In this document: positions 48,440 through 64,000 of the stretch, piece after piece
How the letters are laid out: every line of letters begins with the position of its first letter
Numbering within the stretch: position 1 is the first letter of the stretch
NCBI GenBank assembly: GCA_026936325.1
Contig: JAPTHN010000002.1
Location: 12,090,408-12,154,407, forward strand
Direction of reading: 5' to 3'
Length of the DNA: 64,000 nucleotides
Source: Platynereis dumerilii
Lineage: Eukaryota > Annelida > Polychaeta > Phyllodocida > Nereididae
Notes under the pieces: model-generated
What the model saw: the letters and a program-made list of their open reading frames with translations, nothing else
Databases searched by the model: none
Told to the model about the DNA's origin: nothing
Translations under genes and position numbers: made by a program

Positions 48440-49165
48440 TCTAAAATGGTTCAGAGCTTCGTAGCTCTGATGTAGTTAGTAGTACTGCACCAGAGCTCTG
48501 GAACCGTGTGTCGGAGCTATCAAGCAGTTTGTCAGTACTCTTGAGAAGTGATTCTGAGTTCTGGCAAAGTGGGTTACAGCTCCGGAGCATGGAATTGGGA
48601 GCTCTGGTGCAGTGAATCAGAGCTCTGAAACTGCTGGACCAGGCAGATCTCTTGAGAAGTCGAGTTGAGCTCTGGAGCATTGCCAGGGGAACGGTCCTCT
48701 TTATAGCTAGAAAGGCAACAGTCATCCCCAAAACAGAGAGACTGGCCTGTACTGGCATATACCATGAAGGAAGAACCCCGAGGAACATTGGGTCAGAGTT
48801 CAAGAGCAGTAGATCGGAGCCCAGGGCTCTGCTCTAGAGTTTGACTATCTGTTCCAGAGTCCTGGCCCATTGTCCCAGAGCTCCAATTAACTGCTCCAGA
48901 GGTCTGCCTGGCCCGGAGCTCTAAGTTAACGGTTAATATATAACTGTTCTAGAGCTTTGAAAAAGCTCGGAGTCACTGCACCAGAGCTCCAAATTCACTA
49001 TTCCAGAGCTCCAACCCACTGCATCGGGTCAGAGCTCTCGAGCAGTTGGTCAGAACTCTTGGAGCAGTGGGTCTGAGCTCTAGAACAGTGAGTTGCAGAG
49101 CTCTGCTGAGGAGGGTCGAAGTTCTGGAGCAGTTGGTTGGAGCTCTTGATGTGTAGAGCTGTTGT
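48440..49165. repeat. Degenerate array of the palindromic motif CAGAGCTCTGG
   Basis: Some twenty or more variants of GAGCTCTGGAGCAGT/CAGAGCTCT recur at irregular intervals near 25-30 bases, in both orientations because the core is palindromic. A non-repeat piece interrupts at about 48680-48790. Serine/leucine-rich frames on the minus strand come from the array. No flanking inverted ends found. Confidence 0.75.
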
Positions 49166-50849
49166 CTATTGGTCCGATATATCACTAAAAATATTATGTA
49201 GGCCTTCTCATAAACTGGTCTGAAATCTGAATTTTTCCACACATATATGTAAATACTGTCGTATAATATTATTTATATTAATAGCCCTGTTGTTAATTTT
49301 TTTTAATGTCCATATATGTGTGCAATAACTGCACACCGCCTATGGAGCATATACTAATTATTAGGCACAATTAACGTAATCAACTCAGGTGGTCAGTGCT
49401 GGTTGGATGTTGTTCATCAAATCATGACAGTCACAAAGTAAATTTTTTGACAATAAAATGACACATTAGCATCATTCGAACCAATTCAGAGCAGGCTAAT
49501 ATTGGTTGTATGCTTTTATCACATTTTAAATCTCGGATTGCATGCAAACTGTAGGATTTTTCTGAAAGTTTCACAAGCAAAAATTGCAAAAATCTGTTTT
49601 GGTACATGTAAAATGTGATAGAATTTATGGCGCTAGCCTCATTTGTGACATGCATCGATTGAGTTATTGTCACAAGTCCAGTGTTTGGAATGGGTTTGGT
49701 TAAGAATCTGGTTAAATTATATATAGACTGATTGACATATTTGTTTTCAACAAAGCCAAGCAATTTTACAGTGTTTATAAAATAAATTTAATAGACAATA
49801 GTAAAGTGTGAATAACATGAATTTACCAAAGTTACGTAGTGAAAGAGACGCTTAAAATAGATGTAAATCAATAAGGGTTCCGAGCATATACACATAATCT
49901 TCTTTTCTTTTCTTTTTTTCAATTGAATTGCTTCCAGAAAGAATGGGGCAACTGTGATTTACCACAGAAGCTACGCTTGACGCCAGAGGGAGTAAAGGCA
50001 GTATTTTGCGCCCTCTCGTGTAAATCATACATAACATGCCCTCCTAATAAAATAGATGCACATCAGTGGACATTCCGATCAATTAGTGGTTAAATATCCA
50101 CAAAAGAAATACTTTTGAACCAAAAGAAAAAAATAATTAAAGATGTTTCTTTAAAGATGATGATTGGATTAGCGTCAATGAAATATTTACTGCTATAATG
50201 CAAAACAAACATAAATATTTTATTTGTTTACTATTTTTTGCCATTTAATTGAAAAACGTAAAGCCATTGTACTGGATCAAACGGGATCACATCAAAGGAC
50301 AAGTAATGCTTCATTAGCAATTAGGATCAAAGTTATGTAAATGTGTTATTCAATAATGCCACAGGACCGTGGTACTCATTTAATTGATGAGGGTAGGCCT
50401 GCCCTACAAATTGCAATTAAAATGCTTTGTTTGTTTAATGCCATGAGTGCTATATGAATTGAAATTCATTAGGCATTTTAGTTATTGACAGACAGGCACC
50501 GGTTGAAGACAAATTTTAGGGAAAAGGGTCGCATTTAGGTAAAGGTAGGCCTGAGCTAACACAAGATATGCTATCTTTCTTTTTTCCCTTTTTTCAAAGA
50601 ATAGACTTCAGAATTTCACAAATTTAGGCCCTATATATTATGCTATCTAATACTAACTAGACATTTTGAAAATATAATTTCACTCGTCCATCTTATGTGA
50701 CAGGAATGATAGACCCAAGAAACAGACCAACTAATGTTTGGCATGGAAATGACATTTTTAAAATTTTAAAATCAAATTTACAGTTTTGATTATTTATCTG
50801 TAAACTAATTGCACAATAAACTGTTTGACATCATTCTAACGAACAATTA
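49166..50849. other. AT-rich noncoding stretch, possible regulatory DNA
   Basis: Lacks obvious repeats. 50150-50400 has clustered TAAT-type homeodomain-like motifs and ATCAAAG TCF-like motifs (near 50293 and 50327). Function untested. Confidence 0.25.
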
Positions 50850-51656
50850 CAGGGTGTCTACGGAAAAAAAGGACAGTCAACACAATTTGATTTGTTTACA
50901 GTTTATTTTGTGCCATGCATCATTATTCAAAAAAGAAATGATTTGTATATGAACAGTTTATTCAGAACAGTCAAATTACCCATTATTCGCACCCCTTGCT
51001 GTGGTAACTTTCTGCAGATGAGGCCGAAATGATGCGAAAGCATGTTTGATGCACTCCGCCAACGGTTTGCTCCATGCAGACATGATGGAGGCCTTTAGCT
51101 TTACTGGGAGGGTTGGGATAACTTGCTGGATCCTGCCTTCAAAGTTGCCCATACTGAATTTAATGCACTGGGTTCAGCTCAGGAGACAAGGGGGTGGCAC
51201 TCTACCCAGCTTAGGAGGTTTGTTTTGAGGCACTCCTGAGTCTTCTATGCAGCATGAACAGGTGCTACACCTTGTAGGAAGATGATTTTGACAAAAAAAA
51301 AAGAGTTTCAGGTCTGACACCAAGGCACCCCAAATTCTTTCGGAAGGTTATGATTATATAAACATTTGCATTACTTACGGCACCCTGCTCAATGGTGAAA
51401 AGTTTCTCATCGGCAATGAGGAAAGCAGGAAAACTGTGGTCAGCTTGGAGCAATGCAAGCACTTTTGCATATCATGCTTCCCTTTTGCCTTTACATGTTT
51501 AGTAGTGATCTAATTCACAAATAAACATATTTGCAATAGATCTAATATGGCTGACTAGCAAATCCATTCTTATGTTAGGCTTATCACCAAATTCTGAACT
51601 TATATGAGCGCCGAAAAGAAGAAAAGTGACAGTCCTCTTTTTCTGTAGACACCCTG
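50850..51656 (-). mobile_element. Decayed Tc1/mariner transposon, copy 2
   Basis: Ends CAGGGTGTCTACGGAAAAAA and its inverse (TTTTTCTGTAGACACCCTG), TA at 50848-50849 and 51657-51658. Reading minus, IADEKLFTIEQGA (codons within 51375-51425) matches the DEK-F-T block of copy 1 at 7935-8725, and the 3' half aligns with copy 1 in reverse (GAGGCCGAAAT, GATGGAGGCCTTT). 807 bp, frame broken, non-autonomous now. Confidence 0.88.
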
Positions 51657-52699
51657 TATGATTGACTGTGAACTTTCGAAATGTCACTTTGTGACTTTTC
51701 TGATCATTGAATGGGAAATTTGGAAGTTCCAGTTAGACTATTAATATAGATCTACAGTAATTTAATGATTTAGAAACGTTTATACTCTTAACACGTTATA
51801 TTATGAGACGTAATTATTTGAACATTGACGCTAGTATTTATGCAAAACTGATTTTCAATCATGTCCAAATTCTCAGTTTCATCTTAGGGAATGAGACTAC
51901 ATTCATTAGAAAGCCAAGAATCTTGTCCTAATGATGGTTATAATGGTTTAATCTTCGAATTTCCTCGAATTGAGTCACATGGATTTAAAAGTACTAATTT
52001 TTAAAAGACAAGTATAGTCAGGAGGCCAATTTGGAAAATGTGACTTTTGCTGTCGCCTTTGGGTAGAAGAAGACAACTATTTTTTTGGATAGGAAGAATC
52101 CTTAGGAGAGACTTTAGGGGGGTTGTCATCTTGAAATGTGCGTAGGCCTCCCTCAATTAGCGTTCATTAACGAGGAAAACATCTTTTTGCTGAATAGCTC
52201 AAAAACTATTAGGTTCAGACGCCATATTTGTACATGAAACTTGATATAAACTTGGGTACTGCGCAGATTTTGAGACCATTCCCAACTCTCTATCTCTAAT
52301 GGTTCTCAAGATATGACATATTCAAAATCTTGAATTCCACGAAAAAATCAATAAATTGACGAAACGCGTAATTCACATTTATTTTCAATGTTAGACCTAA
52401 TATTTATGTTTTACCCAATCTGCCCACAAATAGGAATATACATTTCCTCATATAGTTTAATATTATCTACTCTTGGGCTAAATTTCCCACACTTTTTGTA
52501 TAAAAATATGAGAACACACATGTGTCTGGTCACGATGATCCGAGTAATAATGATCCTACAAGTTTTGCACTTATACCCTGTTGTGTATTGTAGTACACGG
52601 CCTTATGGTACAAAAAAGGGGGAAGTGGTATTTTTTGAAATGTGCAACAATGCTATACTTTTCGGAATCCTTGGGTGTAGTGCTATCTTTTTTTGGGGG
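51657..52699. other. Noncoding stretch, probably old repeat
   Basis: A 127-codon plus frame (52388-52771) has no recognisable domain. No element ends found. Confidence 0.3.
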
Positions 52700-52910
52700 A
52701 TGCCAATTTTTTCCATGGTTGCCAAAGGTGAAATCTGTTGCCATAGCAACCAAGGTCAATTTTTTTTTTAAATTGACAAATGTTCATATTTCAAGATAAT
52801 TATTGTCAACGGCCAATATCAGAATATCAGGGTTAATACTTCCTTGAAAGGGACTTTTTATGGTCAGGTGACCTATGAGGTCAAGGGTCGTTGTCATGGT
52901 AACAAAAGCC
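52700..52910. promoter_or_regulatory. Cluster of X-box-like motifs
   Basis: CCATGGTTGCC (near 52713), GTTGCCATAGCAACC (near 52737) and GTTGTCATGGTAAC (near 52890) are full or half RFX-type X-boxes within 200 bases, mixed with AGGTCA half sites. They may be regulatory or just part of a dispersed repeat. Confidence 0.3.
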
Positions 52911-53295
52911 ACCAAATGTCAAAATTCAAGGGTTTTTAATCTCAACTGAAATTTACGGACCTGACATTGCCCATGCAGGTTATCAGCAAATTTAACAATC
53001 AGTGGAGTCATTAGTGGAATCAGTATGTGTACTGTTTCTATATATGCACATTACATTGGTTGCGGTTAGAAGTGGTGTTTGGGTACATCAAGGAGCTTTA
53101 CCAAACAGGGGGTACCTCAGGGTGTCCTATACGTTATGAAATAGGACAAAAATGCATCATCTACTTCATTAAGATTATGTGCAAGAGTATAACCCCACTT
53201 GGACATTGACTCGAAGCCCTTTTTTTTTCCAATGCATTAAAATCAGAGCTTTTAAGTGTAAGGATCTGTATGAATTATTTTGATGAATTTGACAG
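52911..53295. other. Unannotated stretch, possible intron end
   Basis: Ends at the weak acceptor TTGACAG of the candidate terminal exon. Confidence 0.3.
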
Positions 53296-53609
53296 GATTC
53301 AGGGGCTTTCTGAAGAGTCAGCTTCAGAGATTAAATGACACAATACTTGTTACTCAGCATTCACAAATGTCACTGCTATTGATGGTCTCAAGAAGCGCTT
53401 CGAAAATGTCAGGGAAACGTCAACCTTGCTCCCACTCAAGAAGTTTAGTACAATCACTGTGTCTTTGTTGTAATGTATTTTGTCAAGATGATAAATACAC
53501 AGAAACACTTTACAATTTGGCAATCCTGAGTGCCTCTGATAATATTCTTCAACTGGCTAAGCTTGACAAAGTGCTGCGTACGACCTTGCAGTATTTCACC
53601 AGATTATAA
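53296..53609 (+). CDS. Candidate terminal coding exon, unrecognised protein
   Basis: Follows ATTTGACAG (acceptor with a weak pyrimidine tract) and is open for 104 codons to TAA at 53607-53609. An in-frame TGA at 53271 limits upstream extension. Phase 1 agrees with the donor at 46586. Text near the start is RGFLKSQLQRLNDTILVTQH and near the end LAKLDKVLRTTLQYFTRL; leucine-rich and probably helical, with a cysteine cluster LCLCCNVFC in the middle. No family recognised. Joined to 40881-40930 and 46512-46585 it would make a ~145-residue protein. It may also be a chance frame. Confidence 0.3.
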
Positions 53610-54779
53610 GAACGTAAATGAGTCTGCCATGAAACAGATTTCCTTTTTTACATAAATTTATCTTAAATCATATATCTTATTCATATTCAGTCCATTGTTT
53701 TTTTTTTTGGTTCTTGAGAATTGAATTGAGGTAATTACTGCTCTTATTTCAAAGCAATTTAAAATGGTCATTAGGCCCTACCGAATTTGTGTACCTTTGA
53801 AGTGCAGGAGTGTCCGATCTATTTCTTATCACCTAAGGTTTGATGAAGTGTTTGTTGGCGGTGAACCAGACTTTCGCAGTATGACTGTTTCCATTAGCAC
53901 GAGAGGGCGACACTAGTCCTGTTGAGTTTTATCTCTTGACGGGTCATTTTTCATCCTCGGGGACTGTCGACAGGTGGAGTTAAGGGTTGAAGGGTTGCCT
54001 GTCTGGGCCCTCATCTACCCTTTCTTGTGTTAGAGTTGTGCGAGACATACGTTCTTTATAAATTTGGTATTTTAAGACAATTATGAATAATTTTGCCATT
54101 TTTACTTTGAAACCATACCTTGCATTATTCGTATAATTATTCACATCCAGTACAAGGCACTGCCAACCAGGGTCCCCCACAGTGCAATTTCCTAACCTAT
54201 TTTGAAGCATTTTTCTTGTTCTCTGTAATTACCCATTCGCCTTTTTGAAATGTTACCATTTTGCTGAGTTTATGGCAGCAATCAGAAGAGAAAATTGCAG
54301 GCAAAAATGCGAAGTGAATTACAGGATGGGGGGTTGGGGAGTTTTGAACTGGATGAAAGCAACCTATTCGTGATATCCCTAAATAGACTGTTTCATTTTG
54401 TGTCTCATTTCAACTGTCGCAAAGATAATTTGTTTCATAATACACATTCTATTAATATTTTCATATTCCAGATATCATAATGAGTCTTTCAGTCCCTTTT
54501 ACCTGTTGTTTCATATATATGGCTGTATGAGCCTATTACATTTTGCAGTGTTAGCCATGTATGTGCCTCATTGGCTGTGCCTGCAAATCGTATGTTAATA
54601 TTAGCATTTTCAAGTGTTGGCACACAGCCTTTGAAATCAATAAGATTATGGAAATGGTGTGTATATGTTTAGCCAGCAAGAAGGCATTTGTTTGTGGCTG
54701 TACAGACTGAGTCTGAAGAGTGATAATTAATTTACATAGGACAGCTGAAGTGGCCAATCACTCAACAGCGGAGAGCAGT
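53610..54779. other. Intergenic stretch upstream of HS3ST
   Basis: No gene or repeat end recognised; leads into the promoter-like cluster at 54780. Confidence 0.35.
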
Positions 54780-54845
54780 GCTAGGCCCCGCCCCTTTCCG
54801 CAGCAGCCAATGAGAGCGCAGTGGGGCCGTCACATGACTGGTTGG
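54780..54845 (+). promoter_or_regulatory. HS3ST promoter candidate: GC box, CCAAT box, E box
   Basis: GGCCCCGCCCC (Sp1-type GC box), AGCCAATGAGAG (CCAAT box), then GTCACATGAC (palindromic E box) lie about 200-265 bases upstream of the HS3ST ATG. No TATA box is evident. Transcription would start downstream of about 54850. A good acceptor, TTTTCTCTTTCACAG, ends at 54959 or just before, so a 5' UTR intron is possible. Confidence 0.5.
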
Positions 54846-54992
54846 GGCTAAAGCATGTGCAAGGGGCTGATGAGTTTACTTGTAGACAAACTTTCAAGCA
54901 TGTAGGGTGTTTGTATTGGATTTGCTGTCTCTCATGCAGATGCTTTTCTCTTTCACAGGGATATAGAAGAGGTGTTTACCTGTGTAGCCTGA

Positions 54993-61649
<6,657 letters not shown>

Positions 61650-62100
61650 GATGGCCAAAAAAATCCAAGATGGCCGCCAAAAATAAAAATGGCAGCCAGT
61701 AGATGGAAGAATGTAAATACGAGAGCCACGTTTTTCTTACTCTAACATTAAATAAGATCCATTCTGAGACAGAATGAACCAGACTGGTTATCATTTTATC
61801 TGTCTATTACATTTACTGTTATTTACAGCAAACATTATGGTTACCCTGACTACCAAAAGTATGAAAATAAGGCTCTAAATTGAGTTTGAAACAATGTATG
61901 ACAAAATTTCATACTTTATCACATTTTCTGATTTGTAACGATTCATATGTGTACTTTGTTAAGAAGCCTGACTTTTAAATTGCCTTCCAAATTTTTCAAG
62001 AATTTTAAACCAATTATTCACAAAATCAAAAGTTCAGGCTTTAATTGTGTTTATGGCAGCCATTTTGGAAAATTTCCAATATGGCCGCCAATTGCCTTTT
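61650..62100. repeat. AAGATGGCCGCC-motif repeat
   Basis: CCAAGATGGCC, CCAAGATGGCCGCC and ATGGCAGCC near 61650-61697 face ATGGCAGCCATTTTGG and CAATATGGCCGCC near 62052-62092. This looks like an old dispersed element with a repeated short motif. Exact ends unknown. Confidence 0.4.
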
Positions 62101-62974
62101 TGGTCTTATTTCTGGTTCTTATAGGGCTAGAATAGTGATTTTGGGATCAAAACATATGTTTTCTTGTGTGTGGAATTCATTAAGATAGGTTCTGCAACAA
62201 TATAGCTGATAAAAATGCTGTTTAACTGCATTTTTCTGAAGCAAGAGAAGCTTGAAGAGTGCTAATCTTAAAATTTTACATGCCTTTGCATACTGTAAGA
62301 CTGGCAAATTACCGCACTGTCTTTGAAATTCCTTTGTTTATAATCCAACAAATAATATTTAATAAATAGTGGAGAATATTCCCACTCAGACAGACGCCCT
62401 GCCCTGTATAGCCCCATTATCTTGTGGGAACTGTTGGAGTACCAAGCTTTCAGCAGAAAACGCAAATCCTTGTTACGGAAAAACGAAACCCTCAAATTAC
62501 GAGTAACTATGAAGAAGAGAAGTTGTAATACCCTTTCCTCGGCTGATCATTTAGCTCAAATAAGGAATATGAAAATTAAATGTCAAAAGTTAGATATAAC
62601 TAGATGGATAATGGTGGGGATGCATTCCCTCCAGAAATTTCTCTGAGAATGAATGAAACCAGGAAACCCCGGAAAAGGACCAACACGAATGAAAGTTCAC
62701 TTAGTTCGCAGCAATCCTGTTCCCCCTTAGGAAAAACTAGAGGTCGTGTGGAGATTGAATGGATCACCTATGCTGTCCCACAGGGAATAAATGATCGCCT
62801 GTGTTACATAATACGCAAGTCAAAACCTTGTTTTGAGAATTTGATTGGGCAATACTTCACCAAATTCACTTACTAACGAAATAATCCAGTTCTTGCATGA
62901 CAAATGGGGCTCTCTTTTTTCACGGGGGGGGGTTTGAGTGGGCTTTATTCAAGGGACCCAATTAGAGGGGGCTC
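62101..62974. other. Intronic stretch with two overlapping basic frames
   Basis: Plus frames 62422-62646 and 62604-62876 are both open, K/R-rich and in different phases. GTTCCCCCTTAG near 62730 is acceptor-like. KTRGRVEIEWI faintly recalls a MADS-box start, but the rest does not follow. Not called as a gene. Confidence 0.25.
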
Positions 62975-63078
62975 CATTTTGGGGGGCACATTTGAGGGGC
63001 ACATTTGAGGGGGGCACATTTGAGGGGGGCACATTTGAGGGGGGCACATTTGAGGGGGGCACATTTGAGGGGGGCCCC
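62975..63078. repeat. 15-bp minisatellite CACATTTGAGGGGGG
   Basis: About seven units, the first two shortened in the G run. The plus frame reads it as GGTFE repeats, a by-product. Confidence 0.9.
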
Positions 63079-63425
63079 ATGTCCGTTTATCCTGCCCGTT
63101 TATCCTATCCTTTAATCCTATCTGTCAATCCACCCGTCTATCCATCCGTCAAATCTATCCATCCATCAGTCCATCCATCAATCCATCTACGTTTATCTAT
63201 CCATTCATCCTGTCCGTTATCCCGTCCGTTTATCCTGTCCGTTTATCTATCCGTTTATCTTATCCGTTTATCCTATCCATCTATCCATCCATCAAATCTA
63301 TCCATCAATCCATTCATCCATCCATCCTTCCATCCATTATCATCTATCTACCTGTCTATCTATCTATCTGTCTATATGTCTATCTTCTTATCTGTCTTAT
63401 CTATCTTTCTATATCTTTCTATACA
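63079..63425. repeat. Degenerate TATCC/CCATC/TATCT array
   Basis: Irregular units of CCGTTTATC, CCATCCATC and TATCTATC. The 190-codon plus frame here is a by-product. Confidence 0.8.
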
Positions 63426-63723
63426 CTCTAGTCTGCTGACCTCTACAGTGCTGCCTCACTTAAGATTGCAGAGGCCATTCGGTGTACTAAAACTGAACTC
63501 AAACTCATGATGCGGACGACACTATGTGCACGTCAAAAATTATGCGGACGCAATGACGTGCATTGCTGACCGACCAACCGCAATGATCCCCCATAAACTA
63601 GTTTATGGCGATCAATAATCATCATAACTTCATAAGGCCTGTCAACTTCAAGAAAGAACTAAAAGTTGTTCGTGAATAGGGCATTTGGCATAAAACCATC
63701 AGCAACACATCCATTAAATAAGT
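63426..63723. other. Unannotated, CpG-containing stretch before the LINE
   Basis: ATGCGGACG and GACCGACCAACCGC-type motifs at 63508-63585 recall the motif-rich insert at 23421. Nothing further recognised. Confidence 0.3.
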
Positions 63724-64000
63724 ATGAATAGCGCTATAGGCCTACAGTGGAACTGCTGTGGATTCAGAGCCAGATCTAATCTTGATGAAATCACCATTTT
63801 AGCTGCAGACCTCCAAAGTGTTCAATCCTAATATCTGATGTCTCTGAGAAACTATCAAGTTTGTAACATCCGTGGAAATTTTGTCCATGGTAGAGCCACC
63901 ACAGGTGTCTACTCCATCCTGGTAAGAGAGAGAATTACCAATTTGTGTGTCGATATTAATATCAACCTCCAAGCAGTATGTATATAATTGCAGCAACTTT
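63724..64000 (+). mobile_element. LINE fragment: ORF2 endonuclease start, runs off the window
   Basis: From ATG 63724 the frame reads GLQWNCCGFRARSNLDEI, the start of an APE-type endonuclease of non-LTR retrotransposons (usual form IQWNCRGLR). After a TAA at 63829-63831 the same frame resumes with RNYQVCNIRGNFVHGRATTG and VYSILVRERI, the following endonuclease blocks. Another stop occurs near 63985. Hence a decayed copy, probably continuing past 64000. The clade (CR1, Jockey, I or other) is not settled; whether it belongs with the LINE tail at 9610 cannot be told. Confidence 0.82.

Noticed and set aside
52388-52771. 127-codon plus-strand frame
   Set aside because: Hydrophobic low-complexity sequence in probable repeat DNA with overlapping open frames on both strands.
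62740-62830. MADS-box domain suggested by KTRGRVEIEWI
   Set aside because: Only about ten residues resemble SRF; the following helix positions do not align without a gap of about five residues.
63426-63510. C-terminal end of a 190-codon plus frame starting at 62938
   Set aside because: The frame is made of a 15-bp minisatellite and degenerate TATCC units; no gene-like segment remains.

Overview
The window is AT-rich, repeat-laden animal DNA. It contains one securely recognised host coding segment, at 55047-55897 (+): the first coding exon of a heparan sulfate 3-O-sulfotransferase (HS3ST family, closest by motif to the 3-OST-2/3/4/6 subgroup). It ends at a splice donor, its remaining coding exon lies beyond the right edge, and about 8 kb of its intron fills the end of the window. 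The split gene with large introns, tRNA-derived SINEs, Tc1/mariner and LINE remnants, many (GATA)n arrays and several MITE families point to an invertebrate metazoan. A marine deuterostome (echinoderm or hemichordate type) is my best guess, but the sequence does not prove the phylum.

Layout. 1-4.7 kb: noncoding, with pyrimidine tracts and a perfect X-box palindrome. 4.7-7.4 kb: a 2.6 kb non-autonomous DNA transposon with ~50-bp inverted ends starting CACTGTG and a 5-bp target duplication (Transib/RAG-like hallmarks). A second, nearly identical copy lies at 32.6-36.6 kb and carries a nested 1.4 kb TA-flanked transposon. 7.9-8.7 kb and 50.8-51.7 kb: two decayed mariner elements in opposite orientation. 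9.6-10.5 kb: the 3' end of a LINE. 14-32 kb: a mosaic of SINEs, MITEs, a 21-bp minisatellite, CpG-rich motif arrays, (GATA)n tracts and a 1.2 kb transposon with a further MITE inside it. 37.7-40.3 kb: a second copy of a GGGGCACATTGGGAC-motif element, a promoter-like cluster and a tandem 255-bp duplication. 40.7-53.6 kb: a CpG-rich NRF1/YY1-type promoter followed by three possible exons whose phases agree and which could encode a ~145-residue unrecognised protein (hypothesis). 54.8-64 kb: HS3ST promoter, exon and intron, then repeats and the 5' part of another LINE at the right edge.

The HS3ST product would act in the Golgi, placing 3-O-sulfate on heparan sulfate. Nothing else here forms an operon or pathway with it; most of the window is mobile-element history. 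Its strongest theme is non-autonomous elements built from inverted ends plus arrays of a short element-specific motif. Most short open frames are chance or are translations of (GATA)n and motif arrays and are not listed. I saw no rRNA, functional tRNA, CRISPR array or clear LTR element.
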